Of a stretch of 64,000 nucleotides of DNA, positions 37,001-45,287 are shown piece after piece (the stretch's first letter is position 1; each line of letters begins with the position of its first letter). The translations under genes and the position numbers were made by a program. The stretch is from JAGVPT01 sp049578505 (lineage in GTDB: Bacteria; Bacteroidota; Ignavibacteria; UBA10030; UBA8401). Location of the stretch: contig JBAUMC010000134.1 of NCBI GenBank assembly GCA_049578505.1, positions 12,771 through 76,770 of the forward strand, in the 5' to 3' direction. The notes beneath the pieces are model-generated. The model worked only from the letters and a program-made list of their open reading frames with translations. It did no database searches and was not told the DNA's origin.

Positions 37001-37173
37001 AGGACTATGCGGACGCTATCGAGAGGCGTTGCGCTGAGGTTAACAACGGTGCCCGTCACACTAAAATTGTAAGTCCCGGCAAACTTTTCGACTGCCACCG
37101 GGTTCTTTTGACAGGAGAACATCATGGCAAGCGCCAGCGTAATAATATATGTCAAGTATTGTCGATGTTTCAT
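34072..37173 (-). CDS. Large surface lipoprotein with tandem Ig-like (Big_1/invasin-like) domains
   Basis: Encodes 1033 residues. A lipoprotein signal ends in MMFSC, giving a lipid-anchored Cys near residue 21. An early carboxypeptidase-regulatory-like strand domain (VTGTVVNLSATPLDSVRIVLW, split at VTGTVVN) spans ~35-115. Beyond it come repeated Ig-like units with the invasin/Big_1 signature: GNPVHPGTPVYFSTTGGII, DNDGIASVTLFTG and later GTAVYFHSQAGVIQTG, SGTATVNLL. It likely extends from the outer membrane and could be an adhesin or pilus-associated surface factor. It follows the secretin gene after about 195 bases on the same strand, ending the pilus-related run with a terminator. Confidence 0.8.
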   Translation of the reverse strand: MKHRQYLTYIITLALAMMFSCQKNPVAVEKFAGTYNFSVTGTVVNLSATPLDSVRIVLWYPLLQDTTKSDGTFSIKFSQADTVAISDSITFSRSGWLPTTKYFTFSPSDTIISLGAIALKGVTSKQDSLTTSPASQRAGQIVFIGSSEPNLSILGAGGANACTLTFEVRDSLGVPVDTSNQVNVNFVFINQLDAQLGFDSVHTNSAGQVTVQLSSGLKAGIASVQASAGVKDKSNPAVYDTIRSAIVSVPIYGGYPDSAHFSIGSSLFNVPGGVIINFQDKISVLVGDKYGNPVHPGTPVYFSTTGGIIEGQGQTDNDGIASVTLFTGNTVPSNGFAIVTAQVATSQSAGSTASVGSAPVLLTAKGRVSIDNFISRNVSIPKPLANHVSKVKPQKVTAGPILSDSMPILFSGRTVMASSTPNFIIPVGSSAAVNYTVSDLNGNPLTGGTTVQVTASGPASSDVTMTGDVTVNIPDTQNKNFTAFQVSLKDNRTTGLNASLPLTLTVAVTSQNGNGKMIITGNLSGTGGITVDSSVVSRIVVLNPSPDSIYVAGVGGINTDVISFKVYNTFGLPAKNVPVTFNLPLTLGGGEYLSPSTATTDTGGNVKTTLVSGTKFGEVAVTASTTKDSITLSSNPKVVYIIIPPSSRLASQVLYLGATATDIFVDGVGALENSTIRYQVTDSLGIPIDRQRRVGVTYNIQFFPNSTIAGGTPPSVIPSTDSTDDNGQLHTSVVSGTEAGVVQVVAHINVPGRTTLISQPVKITVHAGFADQAHFTLLGSRYVFGPWNSSPPSTVSFGVAVGDTFSNPVALGTAVYFHSQAGVIQTGNGAYTDLSGTATVNLLLVNPLPFPSLNPASDYKPVSGPYAALIGGRNGYFWVYAQTQGHNLTNVLDSLLVVGGVGPITVTGIPDTVVPISAITNLSPSISITVKDGNGNPLPDGTTITASILPPANPPSGFGIGTSGDISTSTSAATIPNAAFARFPGPLITDFTFQVVNQSAPSTVAAGVTVTVNLTISAPGIGSAIYSFNAIVQ

Positions 37174-37368
37174 AAGCTCCCTCGCAAATGATCGTTTCTC
37201 ACAAGTCTGTTCGATCTAGAGATAATTTTCAGGTCACACTACCAACGCAACCTCTTCATGCATCCACTACCACCAAAATCACCCGTTAGGCGACGTTGGC
37301 CGCAAATGCAATCTCCGTGTTGTCATGGACGAAAGGATTGACAGAAATCACAACGCCTTCGAGTGGTC

Positions 37369-38727
37369 TTACTGCTTAGGCATCCGTTTGGCATTATCCT
37401 CTTCCATCTGCTTCTGAGTCTTCTCAATCAGGTCCTCGTTATTCTTCAGCTTATCGGCGAGGCGCTCTTCGATTGTGGGGACCACGTCAGCCTTCAGGAG
37501 TATAATGAGCTCGTCCTTGGTATCCGCGCTTACCTCGGAACCAAAAATATACCGCAATCCGAAAACATACCACGGCAGGTCTTTAAGAAAGGGGACACCT
37601 GCACGGCTGCTTGTCTTAGTGGTTGAATAGAGTCCGCCGAGGACCGTCTCTTCCCCGTCATTCAAGACCAAATACGTATCGATAGAAGACTTGTCGATAT
37701 TCCCGGCGTCCTGCTTGCTGTTTTCAACGTGAATGGCCAGGCTAATGAATCGCACTCCCCTCAGCTCATAGAGCGTTGGGGTAACCTGTACAATAATACC
37801 CGTCGCTATTTGCTGCTGGATGGTGTTCCCGGCAAAATCTTTGGTTGTCACGAAAATATCCGTTCCGATTTGTATCTGTCCCTTTTTCCCCGAAGAAACG
37901 GTTACCTGCGGATTCGAAATGACATCCCCTATCCCGTTTCCTTCAAGAAAAGAGATAAAGCCGGTAAGATTACCAAAATTCAATTTGGGAATTATTCGGG
38001 CAATAAAAGCATCCGGCAAGGTTGTCTGGCCTGAACTGCCGCCAGAAGAACCGGAGCCAGAGGTGGAAGCCTGCTGATCAGGATTCTCCAGATTGCTCTT
38101 CAACTGACCGCCATAGACTGACCCGTTCGTGCTGTTGCTATCTTTAAAGGTCCAATTGATTCCCGTGTTGAGTGTTTTTGAAACATCGACGGAAAAGAAG
38201 ACCGTCGAGATCTTGATATCTCGAGAAAGAAGCATTGCTTTGGAGGACGAGTCCCTGAACCCAGCTCCACTCATGGCACCTCCGCCCCCCCCTCCCGCTG
38301 CCAATGCTTTAGTGCTATCTTGCGGGTTTATAATCTGGAAATATTCTTCCTTCTCTTCGTACCACAACGAGTTCGCACGAAGCACCGTTTCGAACGCCTG
38401 GAGCCAGTACATGTTCTCGATGTCGACCCCGATTTCTTTCTTGTTATTTGTCGGATCGACGATAATCTTGTTCAAATATTTCTTACTGAAATCGGTGAAC
38501 AGCGAGACGGCTTTGTCAAACGGCAAAGTCTTGGACATCGAGATTAATTCTTCCGGCGAAACATAATCATTCAATATCAAACGCCGCTCACGGTTGTTTT
38601 GAGCGCTCACGCACTGCATTCCCAAAATCAGAGCCGCGCAGAGCAATAGAATATTCCTCCCGAATGCCGGCGCTTCACTGCGAGACGGCAGGACGGTTCT
38701 TCGGGAATGGATAGCCAGAGTTTTCAT
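37369..38727 (-). CDS. Secretin, PilQ-like outer-membrane pore of the type IV pilus
   Basis: Encodes 452 residues with a signal-like segment near 25-43 (LLLCAALILGMQCVSAQ). A small N-domain follows (KYLNKIIVDPTNNKKEIGVDIENM region near 70-110), then a Gly/Ser-rich loop (SGSGSSGGSSGQTT near 232). The C-terminal secretin domain has VISNPQVTVSSGKKGQIQIG, the VTPTLYEL strand and the VPFLKDLPWYVFGLRYIFG signature near residue 395, which completes the gate. It is shorter than PilQ of model organisms because N-terminal AMIN domains are missing. Its start overlaps the stop of the pilO-pilP fusion (coordinates 38724-38727), so the two are translationally coupled. Confidence 0.88.
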   Translation of the reverse strand: MKTLAIHSRRTVLPSRSEAPAFGRNILLLCAALILGMQCVSAQNNRERRLILNDYVSPEELISMSKTLPFDKAVSLFTDFSKKYLNKIIVDPTNNKKEIGVDIENMYWLQAFETVLRANSLWYEEKEEYFQIINPQDSTKALAAGGGGGGAMSGAGFRDSSSKAMLLSRDIKISTVFFSVDVSKTLNTGINWTFKDSNSTNGSVYGGQLKSNLENPDQQASTSGSGSSGGSSGQTTLPDAFIARIIPKLNFGNLTGFISFLEGNGIGDVISNPQVTVSSGKKGQIQIGTDIFVTTKDFAGNTIQQQIATGIIVQVTPTLYELRGVRFISLAIHVENSKQDAGNIDKSSIDTYLVLNDGEETVLGGLYSTTKTSSRAGVPFLKDLPWYVFGLRYIFGSEVSADTKDELIILLKADVVPTIEERLADKLKNNEDLIEKTQKQMEEDNAKRMPKQ

Positions 38728-39620
38728 GGGGTAATCCCTTGTGATTTTTTTTCAAAAGCAATCTGTTTGTTCACCGTCTCGATGATGCCTCCATTATTGA
38801 GCGTGAACTCAACAACACCTTCCTGAGGATGCGTTGCAGTCATTTTGCCGAGATACACTTCGTCTCCGACCTGAAGCGTGATAAGCCTCCCCATCGGGTC
38901 CATCACGAGAGCTTTTCCGGGGGCCACCGCCTTCACGTTTACAGTGGAGACATCGAGGAGGTTGCGGACATTCTGCGGAGAAAGTTTTAAGACACTCGGG
39001 AGAAACGGGTTTGACGTGATCGGCTGCGGAACCGAATCAGGTTTCATGACCGGTTTCCCCAAGGAATTCTCCGATGTAAAGAACGCCTCCAACTCCATTT
39101 CATATCTCAAGTCTATCGTTGGAAATTCTTCAGTCGCTTTTGTTTGTTCTTCTCCATGCACTGTCACGCTGCTGATTTTATACAAGCGCCGTCCGTTTTC
39201 CAGCAGCCAGATAAAACGAAAGATATTCGGAAACTCTGAGATCCCGGTCAGCTTGTAGGTATTGTATCCGTATTTTCCCGCCGATTTCGACCCTGAGAAT
39301 GTCATGTTCAAACGCAACTGCCCGCTCTCGTCGATGATGTCGCTCAGGTACCCGTACGTCTGCGAAGAAATATCCGATTCGCCGATCTCTTTTGTTCTAT
39401 TGTTCCAGCGGTGAACCGTCTCGCGGAGCTTTTCCTGCATCCCGGTGATCGCGCTTGTCTGCAGCGTATTATCTTTAAGCTGGCTTTCGATTGCTTTCGC
39501 TTCTTTCTTATACTTGTTTATCTTCCCGGGCTGGTAAATAAAAGAGATATATCCCCCGATCCCGATGACGAGGAAAAGAAGAACACCAAGCGCAATTGAA
39601 TTACGAATTTTATAAGACAC
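38724..39620 (-). CDS. PilO-PilP-like fusion, pilus alignment protein
   Basis: Encodes 298 residues. One N-terminal transmembrane helix (residues ~9-28) is followed by a coiled coil (~32-72), a PilO-like ferredoxin fold (~80-180, SSQTYGYLSDIIDESGQLRL start), a linker rich in Pro (~195-212) and a beta-domain (~215-290) resembling PilP: VKAVAPGKALVMDPMGRLITLQVGDEVYLGK and VVEFTLNNGGIIETV. In Neisseria and Pseudomonas PilO and PilP are separate, with PilP a lipoprotein; here they appear as one chain. It follows pilM-pilN by 12 bases and its stop overlaps the secretin start. The fusion is inferred from fold pattern and neighbours. Confidence 0.75.
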   Translation of the reverse strand: MSYKIRNSIALGVLLFLVIGIGGYISFIYQPGKINKYKKEAKAIESQLKDNTLQTSAITGMQEKLRETVHRWNNRTKEIGESDISSQTYGYLSDIIDESGQLRLNMTFSGSKSAGKYGYNTYKLTGISEFPNIFRFIWLLENGRRLYKISSVTVHGEEQTKATEEFPTIDLRYEMELEAFFTSENSLGKPVMKPDSVPQPITSNPFLPSVLKLSPQNVRNLLDVSTVNVKAVAPGKALVMDPMGRLITLQVGDEVYLGKMTATHPQEGVVEFTLNNGGIIETVNKQIAFEKKSQGITP

Positions 39621-39632
39621 GAAAATCCCTTT

Positions 39633-41201
39633 TCAATCGGAATCGAGTTTCTGAATCGTCAAAATGAATTTGTACACCGTCTGGCCGCGTATCTCCTGCA
39701 ACTCGACTGACTGCAGCGTAGCCTTCTCAAACATATTCGCGATACGCGGGATGCGGGGCCGGTAGAGAGTGTAGCCCGTCAGCTCAATAGTACTGTCCGG
39801 TTTGGTGATAATGTCCCCGATCCAGACAGACTTGACGTCTTCGACGCTTTGAGTGAGATGATAAAAAACTTTGCTCCATCGATTGTAGTTCGGCACGATG
39901 TTGTCGTACACTTCGAGCGCACTGATAAACTGCTGGTTCTGCACCGTCAAACTGTCCAGGATTTTTTGGAGGCGATCATTCTCAGACTGCTGAAGCTGCT
40001 TCTGCTGGAGATCTCTGTTGGCTGCGCGCACATCTTCTGCAAGATCGGCAACTCGAGTCGTGAAAAACAAGGTCCCAAGAAAAATAAGGAGCATGAGGAG
40101 ATATCCGTGCCACGCAAGCTTGAATACTTTCTGACCTTCGCGAAAACTCTGCGGGAGGAGGTCGATGGAATAATAGTTTGCATTCTTTTGATCCAACACT
40201 CTCATCGCCACGGAGATCGGTACCGCATACTCCGATGTTATCTCTTCGACACTTTGCTGCAACGCGCCCGTGTCGAGATTTTTGGGAATAAGATAATCGA
40301 TCGGCGCTTCTGCAAATTGCGGCGAAAGAAATTGCTTCAATTCGAGCTTGTGCGCTTCGCCAGCGAGGAAAATCCTGTCCAGGCGCATGATGCCTGCGCT
40401 GTCTTGTTCGAGCAGAATGCGCGAATAGAGGGTGTTTTCAATGTTCGGAGAAGTTCTTCCTTCGCTGATCACCGGAGCAAAATGTAGGAAATCCTTCCCC
40501 TTCAAAAAGATCAACCTGCTGAATTCACTCCCTACATACATTATGACCGAGATCTCTTCCGAGCCGACTTCGTAATTCGCCCGGACAAGGTTCATGAGGG
40601 AGACATCGGAAGTTTCAATGAACGGGATCCGGGGAATTCTCTTTCCGATAAAGTCTTTTATGTTCTCCAGAATGTCGATGAGGCTCAGTCCATCTTCGCG
40701 AATAACCGAGAGGATCTGACCTTCGGTCGCCTTGATAAAGGCAACGGCATCCGAGTTGGGCTTGGATGCGCGAATTTTGGATAGCTCTTCGACTAACTTT
40801 TTCTTCAACTTCCCGCCGCCGAGGCCGAATGAATCCTCAAACGTCTGGTAATAAACGCTCGGCTCGGAGATCGAATAAGAGAATTGATATTTGTACGACG
40901 GATAATCGGTGAGCAATCCAAGAATGACGCTGTTGTTGGTTTCCGCCCCTTCAGCCTCTTCTGCAACACCTTCTTGGATAATGGGGGTGTTTGCCGAGGC
41001 TTCCAATAAATCCACCCCCTCCAAACCGGTGCCGACCTCGGCCGTGGCTTGCCGTTCCTCGAGCTTCTTTACAAGGTTAACAGTCTTGAAATCTTCAAGA
41101 TGGAATTGCTTGCCCCTCAACGCGATATGGACAAACTTAACGTCCAGCCCGTCGACGAAAATAGTTAGAGCAGTTTTTCCTTCACCTTTCGAATAGGGCA
41201 T
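39633..41201 (-). CDS. PilM-PilN-like fusion, pilus inner-membrane alignment protein
   Basis: Encodes 522 residues. Residues ~1-350 resemble the actin-like cytosolic PilM/GspL domain, starting with ALTIFVDGLDVKFVHIAL. A single transmembrane helix spans ~368-387 (LAWHGYLLMLLIFLGTLFFT), followed by a coiled coil (~390-425) and a periplasmic PilN-like fold to the C-terminus (VYDNIVPNYNRWSKVFYHL, then SVELQEIRGQTVYKFILTIQ). This is the layout of GspL and of PilM plus PilN combined. It should link the cytosolic ATPase layer to PilO-PilP. pilT lies upstream and is separated from it by a terminator, so this gene starts the pilMNOPQ-like transcript. Confidence 0.8.
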   Translation of the reverse strand: MPYSKGEGKTALTIFVDGLDVKFVHIALRGKQFHLEDFKTVNLVKKLEERQATAEVGTGLEGVDLLEASANTPIIQEGVAEEAEGAETNNSVILGLLTDYPSYKYQFSYSISEPSVYYQTFEDSFGLGGGKLKKKLVEELSKIRASKPNSDAVAFIKATEGQILSVIREDGLSLIDILENIKDFIGKRIPRIPFIETSDVSLMNLVRANYEVGSEEISVIMYVGSEFSRLIFLKGKDFLHFAPVISEGRTSPNIENTLYSRILLEQDSAGIMRLDRIFLAGEAHKLELKQFLSPQFAEAPIDYLIPKNLDTGALQQSVEEITSEYAVPISVAMRVLDQKNANYYSIDLLPQSFREGQKVFKLAWHGYLLMLLIFLGTLFFTTRVADLAEDVRAANRDLQQKQLQQSENDRLQKILDSLTVQNQQFISALEVYDNIVPNYNRWSKVFYHLTQSVEDVKSVWIGDIITKPDSTIELTGYTLYRPRIPRIANMFEKATLQSVELQEIRGQTVYKFILTIQKLDSD

Positions 41202-41255
41202 CTGGAAATGCTGTCGGAGTAGTGTATAATGTTAATTAATGAAAACTTCTACATT

Positions 41256-41297
41256 CAAAAAGCAGCGTGAAGCCTCATCGGTTGATGGCTGCGCTGC
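41256..41297 (-). terminator. Rho-independent terminator after pilT
   Basis: On the minus strand GCAGCG, AGCC and ATC pair with GAT, GGCT and CGCTGC across a short AACC loop, with small bulges, and TTTTTG follows directly. It lies about 20 bases past the pilT stop at 41317. It marks the 3' end of the pilB-to-pilT region before the pilMNOPQ-like genes. Confidence 0.75.
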
Positions 41298-41316
41298 GAA
41301 ATTTCGGGTGCGAGTG

Positions 41317-42594
41317 TTACGGCTGTACGCCGGCCCCCAGCAATTGCTGCATTCTCTTCTTGTTATTCGAAAAATTGATTGCTGATTCAAGCGAAATTTT
41401 CTTCTGGACAAACAGGCGTTTTAAGTCCTGCTCCATCGTCGTCATACCCTGATCGCCCGATTCCTGAATCATTTGGTAAATTTCACCGGTGTTGTTGTTC
41501 TTGATTGCAGATCGCACGGACGGCGTCATTACCAAAACTTCGCGTGCAAGAACTCTTTTTCCATCAAGGCTTGGGATGAGTTTTTGCGACATAACGCACC
41601 GGAGCACGTCGGCTAAACGATTGCGCACTCTCTCTTGTTCTACCGGGGGAACTTCTCCGATAATACGGTCGATGCTTTCCACTGCCGAGGCGGTGTGGAG
41701 CGTAGAAAATACCTTATGCCCGCTGTCGGTAATTTCGAGCGAAACCATAATTGTCTCAGGATCCCGCATTTCCCCGATAACGATAACATCCGGGTCCTGT
41801 CGAAGGGCTTGAATGGCGCCTTCCTTAAAAGAGAGGACGTCACGTCCTACTTCCCGATGGCGAACAATGCATCTATCGGAGCGATGAACAAACTCAATCG
41901 GCGAGGCAATAATCACAATATGCCCGTCAACAGTGTGATTATTGAGGTCGATCATCGCATCGAGTGTCGAACTCTTACCGGAACCGGTGATGCCGGTAAC
42001 GAGCGTCAAGCCCTCTTTGGTGTGGGCGAGACTTACAATTTTTGTGATGTTCGGATGAAGTTCGAGCGCTTTATACGGGCGAATTGTTTGATTAATTGCG
42101 CGCATGTTGAGCGCAATTTGGTCGAGGTCTAGGTACGCATCCGCACGAAAACGAACCGTCCTCTCCCCATCATCGATCATGTAGGAAAAATCGAGATTCT
42201 TATTTTCGTACAACACCTGCCGCTGCCGAGCCATCAACAACGACTGAATCAGAATATTAATTTCATCGAACTCAAGTTTTGGAATCGTCGGATCTGGCTT
42301 CTTCGAACCAAACACCCTGTACCATACAAGTCCCTGGCCTCCGTAGCCTCCGAAATCGATATCGGATGCATTGATTGTAAACATTCGGAGAAAAAAGGAA
42401 TTGATGAACGTGCGAAGAACCGTTCTGCTTTCTACCGGCAATTTTTCAACAAGATCGCCGATAAATATCTGACGCTCGAGCCCGTACACGCTCTCAGGAA
42501 TTTGCACAACCATCTGCTGCAATATCTGACGCGCTTTCAGTTGATTTTCATCAACCGGAGCAACGCTGGGCGCAGCAATCGCAGGTTCCATCAA
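41317..42594 (-). CDS. PilT-like ATPase (pilus retraction family)
   Basis: Encodes 425 residues, longer than typical PilT (about 350) owing to an N-terminal extension of roughly 60 residues. The Walker A is GITGSGKSST (near 203), the Walker B region is DPDVIVIGEMRDPET (near 270), and the His-box is KVFSTLHTA (near 294). The C-terminal EVLVMTPSVRSAIKNN corresponds to the AIRNLIRE-containing end of PilT. No zinc-binding CxxC pairs are present, unlike PilB. It should power pilus retraction in the cytosol. It is preceded by the minor-pilin-like genes after a 267-base gap and followed by a strong terminator. Confidence 0.88.
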   Translation of the reverse strand: MMEPAIAAPSVAPVDENQLKARQILQQMVVQIPESVYGLERQIFIGDLVEKLPVESRTVLRTFINSFFLRMFTINASDIDFGGYGGQGLVWYRVFGSKKPDPTIPKLEFDEINILIQSLLMARQRQVLYENKNLDFSYMIDDGERTVRFRADAYLDLDQIALNMRAINQTIRPYKALELHPNITKIVSLAHTKEGLTLVTGITGSGKSSTLDAMIDLNNHTVDGHIVIIASPIEFVHRSDRCIVRHREVGRDVLSFKEGAIQALRQDPDVIVIGEMRDPETIMVSLEITDSGHKVFSTLHTASAVESIDRIIGEVPPVEQERVRNRLADVLRCVMSQKLIPSLDGKRVLAREVLVMTPSVRSAIKNNNTGEIYQMIQESGDQGMTTMEQDLKRLFVQKKISLESAINFSNNKKRMQQLLGAGVQP

Positions 42595-42861
42595 AATAAC
42601 TCAGTGAGTGATTGAATGTGTTCTGTATTCTTTTCCTTTTGTCAAAATAGAGTACCGAGAGAACTCTCAAGTTTTACATTAGATGTCGTGGTGAATATAT
42701 TGAAACACTTAGTGAAAGTCAATAAAAAACTCAGGTCGGGATCGGTCGAACAAGATGGGGGATGAGCACTTCACTGATCCAAGTAGGAAACTATATTAAA
42801 ACGCCGGAGGCAATTCACCGCATAATAAAACCGCCAAAGCTTTATATATCAGTGATCTACC

Positions 42862-44103
42862 TTATTCCCACCATTCAAGAATTTCATAGCTCCCGGTAGT
42901 GGGGAAACAGGGCGGAGCGGTAACAAGCATCCGTTGATCGTAGAGGTAGGCCTTTTGATAACCGTTAGAGATCGCACCGTTGCCCCCCACCGCGCCAACC
43001 GCTTGACGTACAGCCTGGCTGACTCCTCCCAAAAGATGGATGGTGCCCGATACCTGTTTTGTAGTTGCGCTGTCAGCTCCGAACCCTCCCTTCAGAGAAA
43101 ACAAGGAGCCTTGCACCGTTATTCCATGGGCAGGATTGTTATTATTGGTATTGCTAGAGATCAAAATATTGTTTGTCGCGCAAATGCCCAACATATCTGT
43201 GGAAGAAGGATCAGCTATGGGATTGTCGTTATAAGCAACAGAGGAGTCGAGCCAAACTTGGCCCTTGGAACCGCTGCTGCTTATGGCTGCAATCGTCACC
43301 TGGCCATTGACAATACCTTTTATGTGAATGTTTCCACCATTGACAACTACGACTTTATTCGTTCCGGCGAACGTAGAGAGCGGAGTAGTGGTCCACGCGC
43401 CGCTGGTTCCAGTTCTATAATTAACGGTTCCGTTGGAATTAAAGGTAAGATAAAAATCACTCGAGGTCGCGAGATAGAAACCGCCACCAGCCTGTTGTGC
43501 TTTATTTTGTACTAAACTAAGGTCGGTCGGCATAGTGATCGAGACCCCCGATTGAAAGCCGCCGTAGAATTGCGGGTTGTCCGACTTGTTCGCCTTAACA
43601 AGGCCTCCGAATGTCGTCGTTTTGCCTTCGAACACAGGATTCCCGCTCACATAGAGCTTTGTATTGCTGTGGTAAGGCCCCCAGACAGTATCTCCTGTTA
43701 CCCAGTTGATATTGCTCGGTTCGTTGTTGGAAAAGTAAGCAAATTTTGAGAAGAGACTTGGCTGCAGAAGAATCTTGATTGTGTCTGTTTGTCCTTGGTA
43801 CGATGCCCCGGTAACGACCTGAATGCGGCTCGAATCAGTTCCATTAACAACCATGTTCACAGCCACTGAAAAAGTTCCACCTCCAAATGCAACATTCTGA
43901 TACCCAGTTCTCCAGTTCGGAGTCGTAAAAAGCTGGTTGCACGCAAAATTGGTCCCTGCTTCAGCAATATTGAGGATGTTGGTGTTCTCCTGATAATTGA
44001 TTGCATTACTGAATGCATCAAGACTTACTCTCGATAAATTCAGTCCGCTCATCAAGCACAAGACAGTGAAGCCAATGGCAAGATAAATAGCGTTCCGTCC
44101 CAT
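42862..44103 (-). CDS. Large pilin-like protein with Met-Gly N-terminus (PilX-like minor pilin)
   Basis: Encodes 413 residues. The protein starts MGRNAIYLAIGFTVLCLMSGLN, a Met-Gly followed at once by a hydrophobic helix. In-frame TAA lies two codons upstream of the ATG, so no longer leader exists. The rest is a beta-rich extracellular-type domain with many Ser/Thr/Gly/Asn residues and repeated Gly-X runs (GGFYLATSSDFYLTF; SISSSGSKGQVWLD region). Family assignment to PilX-like or similar large minor pilins is inferred from the helix and location. It follows the PilW-like gene by 21 bases and precedes pilT. Confidence 0.7.
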   Translation of the reverse strand: MGRNAIYLAIGFTVLCLMSGLNLSRVSLDAFSNAINYQENTNILNIAEAGTNFACNQLFTTPNWRTGYQNVAFGGGTFSVAVNMVVNGTDSSRIQVVTGASYQGQTDTIKILLQPSLFSKFAYFSNNEPSNINWVTGDTVWGPYHSNTKLYVSGNPVFEGKTTTFGGLVKANKSDNPQFYGGFQSGVSITMPTDLSLVQNKAQQAGGGFYLATSSDFYLTFNSNGTVNYRTGTSGAWTTTPLSTFAGTNKVVVVNGGNIHIKGIVNGQVTIAAISSSGSKGQVWLDSSVAYNDNPIADPSSTDMLGICATNNILISSNTNNNNPAHGITVQGSLFSLKGGFGADSATTKQVSGTIHLLGGVSQAVRQAVGAVGGNGAISNGYQKAYLYDQRMLVTAPPCFPTTGSYEILEWWE

Positions 44104-44124
44104 CTTTTACCTCATCTAAAATAC

Positions 44125-44769
44125 TTAACGACTCTTAAGATTTTGTGAGACCAACCTTACTTGTCTCCAAAATGCCTGTGAATACTGAGTGTCAAACTTC
44201 GCCGTGTTGTATCGGAGTGAATCCGCAGCACTGTTCTCCACCTGCACGGTGATTTGCATAGCCCAGATCTGGCCCGGATTTGTAATGGGGAATTTTATGG
44301 TATCGCCAAAGGCGCTAAAATACAGGAGGTTAAATTGTGTAATTCCTAAGTTCGCACCTTTAGGGGGCGCATTGTTGATCACTCGATAAAGAATCCTGTC
44401 GTTAGGATTTGGCGTTGAAGAAAGTTCGCTTGTCGGTCCAGTGTAGTAATACACAATGTCGGGAACGCCGTCGCCGTTCGGATGCCCAGGCGTCGCCAAG
44501 TCCGTATAGAATTTTATCTTATTCGAATCGGCGAGAATGATATATTTTGTCGGATCAGGAAGTTGACTGGGATCAGCGCAGTAACCTATCTTCCGAAAGT
44601 CGTACTGAATCATGTTCACAACACTGATGATATTGCTTTGAACCATCAAATCGCCGTTGTACATTTGAACGCTCTCGCTGACCGTACCGTTCATACGTAT
44701 AGCCATCAGCAAAAGTGTACCAAATGTTAACGACGAGGCGATAAGATCAAGAACTACTTGGGAACCCAT
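44125..44769 (-). CDS. Pilin-like protein with Met-Gly N-terminus (PilW-like minor pilin)
   Basis: Encodes 214 residues. It starts MGSQVVLDLIASSLTFGTLLLMAIR, Met-Gly then a hydrophobic helix. An in-frame TGA lies four codons upstream of the ATG, so this is the true start. The following region (VVNMIQYDFRKIGYC near 50-64) resembles the N-terminal amphipathic stretch of PilW/GspJ-like minor pilins, and the C-terminal part is strand-rich. It lies 20 bases after the 44790-45287 gene and 21 bases before the next one, so these three minor-pilin-like genes form a small unit. Confidence 0.7.
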   Translation of the reverse strand: MGSQVVLDLIASSLTFGTLLLMAIRMNGTVSESVQMYNGDLMVQSNIISVVNMIQYDFRKIGYCADPSQLPDPTKYIILADSNKIKFYTDLATPGHPNGDGVPDIVYYYTGPTSELSSTPNPNDRILYRVINNAPPKGANLGITQFNLLYFSAFGDTIKFPITNPGQIWAMQITVQVENSAADSLRYNTAKFDTQYSQAFWRQVRLVSQNLKSR

Positions 44770-44789
44770 GGTGGACTTTCAGTTTATTT

Positions 44790-45287
44790 TTATCTAAAAA
44801 ACCAGTAGCTCATGACAGTATAGAACGTCAACGTATCTGCCATATACTTGCTCGATACTTTGACGATCATCTCCTTGTTATAGGTCTGCGAGCTTGAGAC
44901 TGTCATAACATTGCTGGAAATATTCACGTACTGGACTTTTACGTCGGTAGCGAAAATAGCAGAGCCGGCAATACTGTCGATTTTGTGTAATCCGTTAAAA
45001 TCATCGAAATCATCATAATGGGGGTAAACCTCACCGTGCTCTGGCCCAAGTGCGGTAGCGGCTGTGAAACTTGTCGGCTGAGAAATGCCAACTGTATCAG
45101 ACAGCTCGTCAAACGCAAGACCAGTTGCTTCCTCGATGACCGATGTGCCGAGAGAAGTCGCAGTAATTCGGTACGCGGCCATCTCGATGCTGCCGCCGCT
45201 TTGTGCATTTTGATTATTGACGGAGAGCATCATCCGGCTCAGCATCATCATCGCCATTATGGTAAGAAGTGTTTGTCCAGTACCCAT
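44790..45287 (-). CDS. Pilin-like protein with Met-Gly N-terminus (PilV-like minor pilin)
   Basis: Encodes 165 residues, starting MGTGQTLLTIMAMMMLSRMMLS, a Met-Gly plus hydrophobic, Met-rich helix. An in-frame TAA lies one codon upstream of the ATG, with GGAG as ribosome site, so the start is secure. The second segment (EMAAYRITATSLGTSVIEEATGLAF, split at EMAAYRIT and SVIEEATG) is like the region after the helix in PilV/GspI minor pilins. The remainder is a compact beta-domain ending in YWFFR. It is followed immediately by the PilW-like gene. Confidence 0.68.
   Translation of the reverse strand: MGTGQTLLTIMAMMMLSRMMLSVNNQNAQSGGSIEMAAYRITATSLGTSVIEEATGLAFDELSDTVGISQPTSFTAATALGPEHGEVYPHYDDFDDFNGLHKIDSIAGSAIFATDVKVQYVNISSNVMTVSSSQTYNKEMIVKVSSKYMADTLTFYTVMSYWFFR

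Noticed and set aside
39849..40487. Plus-strand frame of 212 codons
   Set aside because: Antisense to the PilM-PilN gene with no recognisable motif.
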